Part shown: piece by piece, positions 44,856 to 53,943 of the stretch
Position numbering within the stretch: the first letter of the stretch is position 1
Layout of the letters: every line of letters begins with the position of its first letter
Assembly (NCBI GenBank): GCA_015231375.1
Contig: JADGBT010000014.1
Span: forward strand, 1 to 64,000
Reading direction: 5' to 3'
From: Magnetococcales bacterium
GTDB taxonomy: Bacteria; Pseudomonadota; Magnetococcia; Magnetococcales; Magnetaquicoccaceae
Length of the DNA stretch: 64,000 bases
Made by a program: the position numbers and the translations under genes
Notes under the pieces: model-generated
Seen by the model: the letters and a program-made list of their open reading frames with translations, nothing else
Told to the model about the DNA's origin: nothing
Database searches by the model: none

Positions 44856-47468
44856 ATGAAAATCATCAAATTGACGATCGCGCAAGGCATTCAATGGGTG
44901 GAGATCCCGGATGCGGGTCTGCGGATCCTGTGCGGTTGTCCCATGGACAGCGTCAAGCATCTGATGAAACGGGGTCTGATCATGCCCACGGAGAACAATG
45001 GCATCCCTTGCGAAACCGGACCCAATGCCATTCTGCTTGCGGATGTCATCCTCCAGAACGGAGAATTCGCCAATCTGGGAGAATTCCCGGTTTTGCAGAT
45101 GCTCTACAAGCAAGGCATGATCCTGCCCGGACATCCCAACAATACCGGACAAAAGCCGTTGCTGATCGGTCAGGCGGAACAGGTCAACGCCCAGATGCAA
45201 TACATCTACCGGGGCAACTACGGCCTGATCTCGCGCGAAGAGATGCTGGCAACCGGCCTTGACGACACGACCGCCGACCAGATGATGCGCCTGAAATGGC
45301 GCTTCGCCTTCGGAGCCATCCGCCCGTCGCGGGAACTGCTGGATTGCCGGATCGTCGGCGACGGGGCGGTGGAGATTCGGAACGGGGTGTGGATACAGCG
45401 CAAGGGAACGAACCTGTACGAATTTTCCTACGCCGGACAGAGCGTTCAGGTGGACCTCAACCTGAAGCCGGGCATGCGGTATGAATCGGCCTATCCGCTG
45501 GGGTATCAACTGTTGCCCCGTGAATATTTCGCGGTGGTCCACGCAGGGGAAGGCGACGGCTGGGATGTGAACCGTCCCGGCATGTCGAGCATTCTGATGT
45601 TTCACGGCAAGATCTATCTGATCGATGCCGATCCGAACCTCTTCTACAATCTGTCCTCCCTGGGAATCGGCATCGATGAGGTCGAGGGAATTTTTCACAC
45701 CCACGCCCATGACGACCACTTCGCCGGCATCACGACCCTGATGCGTTCCAGCCGCAAAGTCCGTTACTATGCCACGCCACAAGTCCGGGCCACGGTGGAA
45801 AAAAAGGTGGCGGCCCTGCTCTCCATCGAGGAGGAACGCTTCGGCGAATTCTTCGAACTCCACGATCTGACCGCCCATGTCTGGAACGACATCGAAGGCC
45901 TGGAAGTGCGTCCGGTCAACTCCCCCCACCCCGTGGAAACCACCATTTTCCATTTCCGGACCCTGTGGCGTGAGGGGTATCGGAGTTACGCCCATTTTGC
46001 CGACATCGTTTCCCTGAAACTGCTGGAAAAGATGATCGTGGACGACGCCACCTCCCCGGGCGTGGAGCGCGCCTACTACGAACACGTCAAGAACGAATAT
46101 CTGATTCCGGCGGACCTGAAGAAACTCGATATCGGCGGAGGCATGATTCATGGCATGGCGGAGGATTTCGCCACCGATGGATCGACCCGCATTCTGCTGT
46201 CCCATCTGGCGCGCGAACTGACCCCGGCGGAAAAGGAGATCGGTTCCAGCGCGCCTCACGGCATGATGGATGTCTTGATTCCAGGAGAATCGGATTTCAC
46301 GCGTCGCCGGGCCTACACCTTTCTTCAATCGACGTTTCCAACCATTCCGGTGCACCATCTGCGGATACTCGTCAACAACCCCGCGCTCAACCTGAAACCG
46401 GGCATGATCCTGCTCAAAGAGGGTGAAGTCCCCAAAAACATCCATCTGATCCTCACGGGAAGCGTGGAAAAGATCCGCGCCCGGGATGGATACTGCGGCC
46501 GGATCAGCAGCGGCGCCCTGATCGGTGAAATGTCCGGATTGATGGGAACCCGTTCCCGCCACACCTTCAGTACGGCCTGCTTTGTCATGGCCTTGGAGAT
46601 TCCGGTGGTGATGTACCGGGAACTGGTTCAGCGCAACGGTTTCATGGAACGCATCCTGCGTCATTCGGAATTCGGCACGTTTCTGCAATCCACGTCCCTG
46701 TTTTCCGAAGGCATGTCGCCGCCGGTGATGAGTCCGCTGCTCGACAACCTGACCATCCGCGATATTCCCGCCGGAGAGATCCTCCTGTGCCGCGACTTGA
46801 ACCGGATCAACATCATCCGTTCCGGCCGGATCGAACGCTCCATCGCCGGCACCCCTGTGGATGTGCTCGAATCCGGCGACCATTTCGGCGAGGAACGGGC
46901 CGTGTTCAACACCCCTTGCCTGTTCCGGCTCACGGCCATGGATGCGGTGCAACTGTTTCAACTGCCCGGACATCTGGTGCGGGATATCCCCATCGTGCGC
47001 TGGAAACTCTTTGAATCCTATCGCACCCGCACCATGATGGTGGTCCATGGCGGCGGCAAATCGGACAGTTTCCGCTGGGATGGCGCTTTCAACATCCAGA
47101 TTCTGGAAATGGATACCCATCACAAGACCTTGCTGGAAATCGCCAACGCGATCATGGAAATCCTGCGTCATGGAGAAGACCACGGATCCCTGGAAAGCAC
47201 CTTCGAGTCTTTGACGGACTACACCGAATACCACTTCAAGGCCGAGGAACAATTGATGGAACGCTACGCCTATCCGGATTTGAAACGCCATCAGGAGAAA
47301 CATCGCCTGCTGGTGCAACAGGTGCTGGAATACCGGTCGCAACTGCAAGAGCAGGCCGCTTTGCAGCAAACCGATTTCAAGGGATTCTTCACGCAATGGC
47401 TGGTGCGTCACATCCTGAACGACGATCTCCAGTATGGTCATTTTTTGAATTCCAAAGGAATTTACTGA
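44856..47468 (+). CDS. Metallo-beta-lactamase / cNMP-binding / hemerythrin fusion protein
   Basis: 870 residues. A family-specific N-terminal region of about 190 residues is followed by a metallo-beta-lactamase fold with the dinuclear motif HAHDDH (His283, His285, Asp287, His288), later PHPVETTIFHF and LLSHLAREL. Two cyclic-nucleotide-binding-type beta-rolls come next (about 500-610, LKPGMILLKEGEVPKNIHLILTGSVEKI; about 625-735, IPAGEILLCRDLNRINIIRSG). The C-terminal bacteriohemerythrin (about 745-870) keeps all ligand motifs: MDTHHKTL, HFKAEE, HQEKH and HILNDD. It is probably a cytosolic oxygen- or NO-responsive diiron protein. ATG 44856 follows AAGG by 9 nt. A free hemerythrin gene follows directly. 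Confidence 0.87.
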   Translation: MKIIKLTIAQGIQWVEIPDAGLRILCGCPMDSVKHLMKRGLIMPTENNGIPCETGPNAILLADVILQNGEFANLGEFPVLQMLYKQGMILPGHPNNTGQKPLLIGQAEQVNAQMQYIYRGNYGLISREEMLATGLDDTTADQMMRLKWRFAFGAIRPSRELLDCRIVGDGAVEIRNGVWIQRKGTNLYEFSYAGQSVQVDLNLKPGMRYESAYPLGYQLLPREYFAVVHAGEGDGWDVNRPGMSSILMFHGKIYLIDADPNLFYNLSSLGIGIDEVEGIFHTHAHDDHFAGITTLMRSSRKVRYYATPQVRATVEKKVAALLSIEEERFGEFFELHDLTAHVWNDIEGLEVRPVNSPHPVETTIFHFRTLWREGYRSYAHFADIVSLKLLEKMIVDDATSPGVERAYYEHVKNEYLIPADLKKLDIGGGMIHGMAEDFATDGSTRILLSHLARELTPAEKEIGSSAPHGMMDVLIPGESDFTRRRAYTFLQSTFPTIPVHHLRILVNNPALNLKPGMILLKEGEVPKNIHLILTGSVEKIRARDGYCGRISSGALIGEMSGLMGTRSRHTFSTACFVMALEIPVVMYRELVQRNGFMERILRHSEFGTFLQSTSLFSEGMSPPVMSPLLDNLTIRDIPAGEILLCRDLNRINIIRSGRIERSIAGTPVDVLESGDHFGEERAVFNTPCLFRLTAMDAVQLFQLPGHLVRDIPIVRWKLFESYRTRTMMVVHGGGKSDSFRWDGAFNIQILEMDTHHKTLLEIANAIMEILRHGEDHGSLESTFESLTDYTEYHFKAEEQLMERYAYPDLKRHQEKHRLLVQQVLEYRSQLQEQAALQQTDFKGFFTQWLVRHILNDDLQYGHFLNSKGIY

Positions 47469-47567
47469 GAATCAATGTCTGTTGCCAAGGAGCCACACCC
47501 ACCGAAAAGTCCTGGCGACTTGACACGAGCATGGATGACAGCTTCAACGCCGCTCACAGGAGGTGAT

Positions 47568-48056
47568 ATGTCCGATCCGGTATCCATCCCAACCCAATGG
47601 AACCCTGCATACAGTATCGGTATTGTCGAAATCGATCAGCAACATATGGATCTGATGCGACATGTCGATACCATGCAGGATCTTCTGGCTCATCCCAAGG
47701 TGAACCATCATACGATCCGCAAGACGCTGAGAACCTTCATCGATCATGTGAAATCCCACTTCCAGTTCGAAGAAGAATTCATGTTCCTATTAGGATATGA
47801 ACATTATCATTCCCATAAAGAGACGCACAAATTCCTGCTGCTGCAACTCAAACGTCTGGTGGAAGACAATCAGGATCAAGTCAACGGCGCCAGACGGATC
47901 ATCAAATTTCTGCACAATTGGCTGGTAGGACACATGGCCGTGGATGACAGGGGTTACGCCTCTCTGATCACCCAGATTTCCGCAGAGGATTATCGACTGT
48001 TCCTGGAACAACTGCGCCACAAACAAGACCAGGAACGACCCGAAGAGGAGGCGTGA
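47568..48056 (+). CDS. Bacteriohemerythrin
   Basis: 162-residue non-heme diiron oxygen-binding protein with the full ligand set: IDQQHMDL, HFQFEEEFM, HKETHKFL and HMAVDD. A near-consensus ribosome site AGGAGGTGAT directly precedes ATG 47568; the earlier ATG at 47475 has none. It is probably co-transcribed with the MBL/cNMP/hemerythrin fusion 99 nt upstream. Roles for the family include oxygen sensing for aerotaxis, oxygen delivery to oxidases, and storage. Which applies here is not visible. Confidence 0.93.
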   Translation: MSDPVSIPTQWNPAYSIGIVEIDQQHMDLMRHVDTMQDLLAHPKVNHHTIRKTLRTFIDHVKSHFQFEEEFMFLLGYEHYHSHKETHKFLLLQLKRLVEDNQDQVNGARRIIKFLHNWLVGHMAVDDRGYASLITQISAEDYRLFLEQLRHKQDQERPEEEA

Positions 48057-48185
48057 TCGACCCGTCCTCAAGAAGACAGCAGGGCAACGGGTGTTGTATC
48101 CGGACTCGGATCTGCGTTAGCATTCCGAATCAAAAGGCTCCGGAAATCGTTCCGGTCGGCAAGCCGTCAGAAGGAACCATGAACC

Positions 48186-50834
48186 ATGCGCATCCCCTCT
48201 CAGATCCTTAAGAACAGCATCATTTTCATGGTCGCGATCACGATCGGATCGAGTTCTCCTGGTTTCGCCGCGCCGGAGAACAGAGCGGCGGACGAATGTC
48301 CTCCAGGCACCCCACCTGAAATCTGCCAACAGCAACGGGAACTCCGCCAACGTGAAGCGCAGGAGCAGGCCCGCAGACAGCAGGAAGAGCAAACCCGCAG
48401 ACAGCAGCAGGGGGAACAAGCACGCAGGCAACAGGAAGAACAAGCACGCAGGCAGCAGGAAGATCAGGCACGCAGGCAGCAGGAGCAACTCCGCAAGCAG
48501 CAGGAAGAACAATCCCGCAAACAGCAGGAAGAACAAGCACGCAGACAGCAGGAAGAACAATCCCGAAAACAGCAGGAAGAACAAGCACGCAGGCAGCAGG
48601 AGCAACTCCGCAAACAGCAGGAAGATCAGGCTCAGGCTCTCAAACAACAAGAGCAACTCCGCAGGCAGCAGGAAGAACAATCCCGCAAACAGCAGGAAGA
48701 ACAAGCACGCAGGCAGCAAGAAGATCAGGCACGCAGACAGCAGGAACAACTCCGCAAGCAGCAGGAAGAACAATCCCAGGCTATCAAACAGCAAGAACAA
48801 ATCCGCAGGCAGCAGGAAGAACAAGCCCGCAAACAACAAGAAGATCAGGCCCGCAGGCAGCAGGAAGAACAATCCCAGGCTCTCAAACAGCAAGAACAGC
48901 TCCGCAAGCAGCCACAAGAGCAAGGCCGCAGACCCCAGATGGAACCGGGCAAACAACCCGACGCGCAACCCGGCACGCCTCCCCCCCAGGATGGACAAGG
49001 CCGCAGACCCCAGGGAGAAGCGGGCAACAAACGCACCGACGGACAACCGGGCAGACCACACGATGGCCAGCAGCCCAACACAACGCCTGCGGGACCACCT
49101 CCAGCCATCAAACCGCCTGAAGCGCCGCCCACCGGCACCATCCAACCCGATGGAGTACCGCCCGACAGGCCGTCCGATGGCCAACCCAACAAGCGCCGCG
49201 ACAGGCAGGAGCACAAAAACCAACCCACGGGTCTGCCGCTCGACACGCCGCCTGATGAGCGACATCCCAATAACCGGCTGCACCCGGATCCGGAGCGCAG
49301 ACAGCCATTGGACAGGCAGCCATCGGACAGGCAGCCATCGGACAGACGGCAACAGGATTCACAATCCGGCCGGTACGACCGCGAGCCTGTGATGCCGGAT
49401 GAAATCCATCCGCAAGATCGTTCCCGAGGCGAATTCCGGCCCCATCAACCCGACGCAACCAGGCAACGGCCTTCCGGGATCGACCCGCAAACGCAGCGCC
49501 CATTCTCCTCTGGTGGAGGCGGCCAACGCACCCGCGAGGTAGCCATCCAACCGGTGCCCATCAGTCCGACCACTTCCATCATACGTCAACCGGATCAATC
49601 GGCGCTGACCATTCAGCATCGCCATTCGAACGGTACCGAAACCCGTGTCATCTCGCGCATCCAACCGAACGGACGCCAGAAGGTGACGGCCTATCAGAAT
49701 GTGAAGGATCCGAAAACCAAAATCCGCACCCGCGTCTACAACGATGGCCGCCGGGTTGTCTTCGGCAAGGATTTCGTCACCCGTACCACCCCTGGCCGTC
49801 CGACCATGACCACCTTCAGCAATGGTCTGCGCGAAGCGGTTCTGCCGGATCGGAAACGTTATTTCAAGGATGCGTTCTCCACGTCCCGCGACCACCGGGG
49901 CCACGAACGCAAAGTGATCCATCGCACCTTCTACGCCCATTACTCGGCGGGACGGACGGTTGAATTGCCCAAACCGATCATACGAATCTACGAAGAGACT
50001 CCGATCCAGAATATCGTGGTATACGCCTACAGGCCGACTCCCTTCATCGCCACGTATTACACGGTGTTGGAGGAACCTTTCCTCATTCCGCTGGAAATCG
50101 GCCACTCCTGTCTGATCTGTCCTCCGCCGATGCTCACCTATGTGGAGCCGGTACACTCCTACGCCACCCCGATGGATCTGCTGGTGGATATGCTGTTGGC
50201 CGGCGCGGTATACGACAGCCAGAACACCCTGGTGATGGAAACCACGGCCCCGGATGCCGAAGTGAACGCGTTGTCTGCCACGGTGGCCTCCTTGCAACAG
50301 GAGTTGGAGAGCGCCACCGCCACGAACGAAACCTTGCGCATGGAACTGACCGACCAGGAGAATCACCCACTGGAAGCGCTGCAATCCCAACTCGCCAGCA
50401 AACCGGTCGATGAGAAGATCCCCATGCCGATCCCCGAACCGGTACGCAAACAGTTCCGCCAGCAGGTCGAACAGGATCTCGTCGCCCACCAGAACAGTCA
50501 GCCGCTCTCCCTGGCCAACCTGTTGACCTCGACCGAAGCGCAAGACTACATTTTCCAGGTCGCGGAGAACATGGAGGCCACGGAGATCGTTTCCGGTGAA
50601 GAATGCATGCTCACCACCGGCGATCTGGTACGCATCGATGAACCGCCTCAACCCAAGGACGCCTCTGCCCGCATGCGGGTGGTGACCAGCCAGATGGAAA
50701 GCTGCCGGGTGAACAGCGTGGTCAACATCAGCCTGTGGAATTTGCAGGAGATGCTGAACGCCTATCGTCAACGGCTGGAAGAAAATCTGCAAAAAGTCCA
50801 TCAAAAAGTCAGCGAAAAAGGCCAAAACGGCTAG
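48186..50834 (+). CDS. Large exported Gln/Glu/Arg-rich repeat protein
   Basis: 882 residues. A signal peptide (IIFMVAITIGSSSPGFAAPE) is followed by about 200 residues of Q-Q-E-E-Q-x-R-[RK]-type repeats likely to form a long coiled coil. A Pro/Gln/Arg/Asp-rich disordered stretch (about 240-440) leads to a conserved-looking globular region (about 450-630, with VYNDGRRVVFGKDFV, RTFYAHYSAGRTVELPKP and RPTPFIATYYTVLEEPF). A C-terminal region with a heptad segment (NALSATVASLQQELESATATNE) follows. No enzyme motif is recognised. It may be an envelope-spanning spacer or matrix protein. A hairpin follows the stop; neighbours give no functional hint. Confidence 0.8.
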   Translation: MRIPSQILKNSIIFMVAITIGSSSPGFAAPENRAADECPPGTPPEICQQQRELRQREAQEQARRQQEEQTRRQQQGEQARRQQEEQARRQQEDQARRQQEQLRKQQEEQSRKQQEEQARRQQEEQSRKQQEEQARRQQEQLRKQQEDQAQALKQQEQLRRQQEEQSRKQQEEQARRQQEDQARRQQEQLRKQQEEQSQAIKQQEQIRRQQEEQARKQQEDQARRQQEEQSQALKQQEQLRKQPQEQGRRPQMEPGKQPDAQPGTPPPQDGQGRRPQGEAGNKRTDGQPGRPHDGQQPNTTPAGPPPAIKPPEAPPTGTIQPDGVPPDRPSDGQPNKRRDRQEHKNQPTGLPLDTPPDERHPNNRLHPDPERRQPLDRQPSDRQPSDRRQQDSQSGRYDREPVMPDEIHPQDRSRGEFRPHQPDATRQRPSGIDPQTQRPFSSGGGGQRTREVAIQPVPISPTTSIIRQPDQSALTIQHRHSNGTETRVISRIQPNGRQKVTAYQNVKDPKTKIRTRVYNDGRRVVFGKDFVTRTTPGRPTMTTFSNGLREAVLPDRKRYFKDAFSTSRDHRGHERKVIHRTFYAHYSAGRTVELPKPIIRIYEETPIQNIVVYAYRPTPFIATYYTVLEEPFLIPLEIGHSCLICPPPMLTYVEPVHSYATPMDLLVDMLLAGAVYDSQNTLVMETTAPDAEVNALSATVASLQQELESATATNETLRMELTDQENHPLEALQSQLASKPVDEKIPMPIPEPVRKQFRQQVEQDLVAHQNSQPLSLANLLTSTEAQDYIFQVAENMEATEIVSGEECMLTTGDLVRIDEPPQPKDASARMRVVTSQMESCRVNSVVNISLWNLQEMLNAYRQRLEENLQKVHQKVSEKGQNG
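48330..48915 (+). repeat. CAG-rich tandem repeat tract encoding Gln/Glu/Arg modules
   Basis: Units such as CGCAGGCAGCAGGAAGAACAA (21 bp, 7 residues) recur about 25 times, with CGCAAACAGCAGGAAGAACAA and CAGGAGCAACTCCGCAAG variants. The 7-residue period matches a coiled-coil heptad. The opposite strand stays open for 411 codons purely as a consequence of this composition. Confidence 0.9.
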
Positions 50835-50863
50835 ACGAACCGCCGTGCGAGACCGCATCCAAG

Positions 50864-50892
50864 CCACCCAGGGCGATGACAACCCTGGGTGG
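50864..50892 (+). terminator. Hairpin downstream of the Gln-rich repeat gene
   Basis: CCACCCAGGG (50864-50873) pairs perfectly with CCCTGGGTGG (50883-50892) around a 9-nt loop, 30 nt after the stop codon. There is no T-tract, so termination strength is uncertain. Confidence 0.55.
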
Positions 50893-51088
50893 TCCCAACC
50901 CACCGATCACCAACCACCCGCTCATCCCCTCGATCCCGCACGCCGTTCTGCTTGCCAGGATCCTCCAAAACTGGTAAACCTCCTAAAAGAAACACAAGCC
51001 GTCCCGGAAACACCACCGCGGCAAACGCCTGCCATCCCGTGGTCACGCCCCCAGACATCGAACGCCATCAAGGCCAAGACACGCGATC

Positions 51089-51826
51089 ATGAGCACCCAA
51101 CCCATCTATCAGGCGGTCCTGCGGATCATGCAACGCCGCATGTCGTTTCAGGAACCCGTCACGCTGCTGGATGTCGGGGCCGGCAATGGCGCCTTGCTCG
51201 CACACATCACGGCACAGCATCCCGTGATTGCCAACGCCTGTGATTATTATCCCGAGTTCTTCACCATGCCCGCCGTGCCCGTGCAAAAGGTGGATCTCAA
51301 TCGGGAGCCGCTGCCCTATCCGGACGCCTCGTTCCAGGTGGTGACCTGTTCCGAGGTGATCGAACACCTGGAAAACTACCGCGCCTTGCTGCGGGAGATG
51401 CATCGGGTTCTCAAGCCGGGCGGTCTGCTGATCGTGACCACGCCGAACATCCTGAACGTCAAATCCCGCCTGCGGTTCTTCGGTAGCGGTTTTTATAATC
51501 TTTTTGGTCCCCTGCCGGTGCGCAACGATCAACTCTATTCCACCGGACACCACATCACCCCCATCTCGTTTTTCCATCTGAGCCACGCCTTGCTGGATGT
51601 GGGATTCTCCAGCATCCAAGACGCCACCGATCGGGTGCAGAAGTACTCCCTGGTCTGGCTCCTGTTCCTGGCCCCGCTGCTCGGATTGGGATGGCTGTTC
51701 TTCATGCACCAGGAGCAACGGGTATACAAGACACTCACCGCAGAAAACGAACCTCTGGTGCGTCGCCACAACCGTTTCGCGCTACTCACCGGACGCACCC
51801 TGCTCGTGTCCGCCATCAAGCCTTGA
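51089..51826 (+). CDS. Class I SAM-dependent methyltransferase with a C-terminal membrane-associated segment
   Basis: 245 residues. The Rossmann fold starts with motif I LLDVGAGNGALL (about 26-37). Then come the acidic CDYYPEF, motif DASFQVVTCSEVIEHLENY and REMHRVLKPGGLLIVTTPN, typical of Methyltransf_11/23-type enzymes such as those acting on quinones, glycans or lipids. The hydrophobic segment YSLVWLLFLAPLLGLGWLFF (about 192-211) suggests membrane association, which fits a lipid-linked substrate. It is a single gene with about 250 nt before it and nothing co-directional close by. The substrate is unknown. Confidence 0.82.
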   Translation: MSTQPIYQAVLRIMQRRMSFQEPVTLLDVGAGNGALLAHITAQHPVIANACDYYPEFFTMPAVPVQKVDLNREPLPYPDASFQVVTCSEVIEHLENYRALLREMHRVLKPGGLLIVTTPNILNVKSRLRFFGSGFYNLFGPLPVRNDQLYSTGHHITPISFFHLSHALLDVGFSSIQDATDRVQKYSLVWLLFLAPLLGLGWLFFMHQEQRVYKTLTAENEPLVRRHNRFALLTGRTLLVSAIKP

Positions 51827-52110
51827 CCCCTCAACGGCAGCGGACGGAACCGGACCACAAGCGACCGGACGCTCCCAAACCGGATCGATCCCGGCTGATC
51901 GCCTCCCGCTTCCCCTGGTTGCCGATGGCAAACCATGCTACCCTGTCAAGACGACAGCCTTAAGAATATCGGGACGCAACATCGGCACGAAAACCCGATC
52001 ATGACAGCCCGTCACGTCGCGACATCCCGATCCACTAGCGGGGAGATGGCCAGACCACCGTTCTTTGCCGTGTCACACGCACACAAAAACCATCCAAGGA
52101 GAGTTGTTTC

Positions 52111-52425
52111 ATGCGGACTTTTTGGCAATACACACGTTCGGTTGCTGTGGTATCGATGATCCTCCTGCTGACAACCTCGATGGCGGTTGCGGATCCAGAC
52201 CAGGGCGCATCCAGCCTGAGTTCCGAACCCACGCTGTCAGAGCCGCTGGTGCTGGCCTGGAACGACCGCGACCGTGGTCACCACCACCAGAAAAAATGTG
52301 TCCGGATCTGTCGTCACCGCTTCCATGAGGCCATGCGCGACTGCGAAAACGAACGCCGGCAACGTCATTGTATCCAGAGAGCCAAAAGACACCATGAAAA
52401 CTGTCTAAATCGCTGCGACTATTGA
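52111..52425 (+). CDS. Small exported Cys/His-rich protein
   Basis: 104 residues with a signal peptide (VAVVSMILLLTTSMAVADPD). The mature C-terminal half is strongly basic and His-rich with six cysteines. Their spacing is mirror-symmetric: C-x3-C-x10-C-x8-C-x10-C-x3-C. This suggests a helical hairpin stapled by disulfides, or a metal-binding module in the periplasm. AAGGAG precedes the ATG with a normal gap. I recognise no family. The neighbours (a methyltransferase and a retropepsin-like protease) give no clear functional link. Confidence 0.72.
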   Translation: MRTFWQYTRSVAVVSMILLLTTSMAVADPDQGASSLSSEPTLSEPLVLAWNDRDRGHHHQKKCVRICRHRFHEAMRDCENERRQRHCIQRAKRHHENCLNRCDY

Positions 52426-52522
52426 GAAACTCCGGAAACTCCGGATTCTGCGGCCCTTCCATGCCGGCGCATGAAGCGTCATCCCATGCCCCTGCCCGGA
52501 TGAAGCCAAGGATCCACCCACC

Positions 52523-53221
52523 ATGATCCGGTTCATCGCCTTGTTTGCGGGTGGACTGGTCGTGGTCTGGGCGCTGCATGACCAGTTCACCGATTCGCTC
52601 TTTGAGTCCACCCACACCGAACGGTTGGGATATGCCGCCGGGTCGGCTTTCATGCTCGCTTGGCTGCTGAGTTCCGTGTCGTGGCGTGGACTGCCGAAAC
52701 TCTTGAAAGGCGTGGGCCTGTGGATCGGCGTGCTGATGCTGCTGGTTCTGGGTTACGGCTTCCGACAGGAACTGACCGACCTGCGCACGCGTTGGATGGC
52801 AACGCTGCTACCCCAACGCGGTTTTGAACCGGCGGCAGGGGAATGGAGTGTCTTCAAATCCTCCGACGGTCATTTTTATGTCGAACTCCGCGTCAATCGC
52901 ACCCCCATCCGCATGCTGGTGGATACCGGAGCCAGCGACCTGGTGCTGACCCGCGCGGATGCCCGGAGAATCGGTCTGTCACCCGATCGGCTCGACTATA
53001 CGCTCCGTTACCAAACCGCCAATGGCGAAACCCGAGCAGCCCCGATCCTGCTGGACGAGGTGCGACTGGGAAGCCTCACCTTGAAACGCATGCCGGCTTC
53101 GGTGATTGCCGGAGAGGCGCACGAATCGTTGCTGGGCATGAGCTTTTTCAAACGGCTCGATTCTTATGAAGTCAAACAGGATCTGCTGACCTTTCGTTGG
53201 ACGACCAAAAACCGGCCTTGA
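52523..53221 (+). CDS. Membrane-anchored retropepsin-like aspartic protease (TIGR02281 type)
   Basis: 232 residues. Three hydrophobic helices occupy the first ~80 residues (start MIRFIALFAGGLVVVWAL, then AFMLAWLLSSV and LWIGVLMLLVLGYGF). A single retropepsin-like domain follows, with the catalytic Asp134 in MLVDTGASDLVLT and the closing SLLGMSFFKRLDSYEV. Such proteins dimerise to form an active site. The family is common in alphaproteobacteria, where its targets are poorly known. The protease domain probably faces the periplasm. Confidence 0.87.
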   Translation: MIRFIALFAGGLVVVWALHDQFTDSLFESTHTERLGYAAGSAFMLAWLLSSVSWRGLPKLLKGVGLWIGVLMLLVLGYGFRQELTDLRTRWMATLLPQRGFEPAAGEWSVFKSSDGHFYVELRVNRTPIRMLVDTGASDLVLTRADARRIGLSPDRLDYTLRYQTANGETRAAPILLDEVRLGSLTLKRMPASVIAGEAHESLLGMSFFKRLDSYEVKQDLLTFRWTTKNRP

Positions 53222-53355
53222 ACCCTCTTTGCAGACCGTCTGACCTTGACGCCCTGAGCAACTCACACCACCGCGCAGGCGTTCACACAAAAAACCAGAA
53301 CAATTCTTTAGTCAATCATCAATAATATGAGTCATTACAAAAAAACGACCGATCC

Positions 53356-53829
53356 ATGCCTCCCGCCATTCCGTTGACCATGATCCAGAAAGGATTCTTC
53401 AAACTCAACCTCCTCTTGCTGCCGGTGTCACTCTCCTTGATGGTGTGGATCGGCATCATGGCCGGAAGCGGGCCGACCTCCCCGGGATGGGGACCGGTGA
53501 TGTTGACCGTTTTTGGATTTCTCTATGCGGGGCCAGCGGCTCTGGTGCTGTTTCATGTGGTTGGCGCCAAACTGTTTGATGGCATCACGCGTTTCGTACC
53601 ATTTTCAAAACCGGCAATCTCTTGGTATGGCATCCTGTTTGCCGCGCTGCTGGTGGTCGTTCTGGGAAACCTGTTCGTGGATGACGGATATCAATTCAGA
53701 CAGGGCCATTACGACCTTTCCATGCTGGCCCTGTGCCTGGACATGGGCGGCATGGTGGCCGTGGTGGCAAGCGGCGGATACAGCGCGAGCTTGAAAACCA
53801 CGCACCCCCCGCGCTCCGATGGACCTTGA
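53356..53829 (+). CDS. Small polytopic membrane protein of unknown function
   Basis: 157 residues with about four membrane helices (LNLLLLPVSLSLMVWIGIMA, VMLTVFGFLYAGPAALVLFHVV, WYGILFAALLVVVLGNLFV and LCLDMGGMVAVVASGGY). No family is recognised. ATG 53356 or the internal ATG at residue 9 could be the start, and no clear ribosome site decides it. A 17-bp direct repeat (53806-53822 and 53840-53856) spans its 3' end and the first bases after the stop. Confidence 0.6.
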   Translation: MPPAIPLTMIQKGFFKLNLLLLPVSLSLMVWIGIMAGSGPTSPGWGPVMLTVFGFLYAGPAALVLFHVVGAKLFDGITRFVPFSKPAISWYGILFAALLVVVLGNLFVDDGYQFRQGHYDLSMLALCLDMGGMVAVVASGGYSASLKTTHPPRSDGP

Positions 53830-53943
53830 GAACCCTCAACCCCCGCGCTCCGATGGTGCGTCCCCCTTTGAGAAACCACCCTGACCCGAACACGAGCGGC
53901 AGGCCAAGATCTTGACGATGACGCCCTTTGCCGTTCAGGGCCG

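Noticed and set aside
41022-47441. Minus-strand frames of 1213 and 866 codons
   Set aside because: They are shadows of the hybrid kinase and the MBL-hemerythrin fusion; the sense proteins contain complete active-site motifs.
48330-48915. Possible CRISPR-like array
   Set aside because: The repeats are contiguous, coding and 21 bp without unique spacers, so they are protein repeats, not CRISPR.
48117-49352. 411-codon Leu/Phe-rich minus-strand frame resembling a membrane protein
   Set aside because: It is the reverse complement of the Gln/Glu/Arg repeat tract (CAG becomes CTG, GAA becomes TTC), so hydrophobicity is an artefact of composition.
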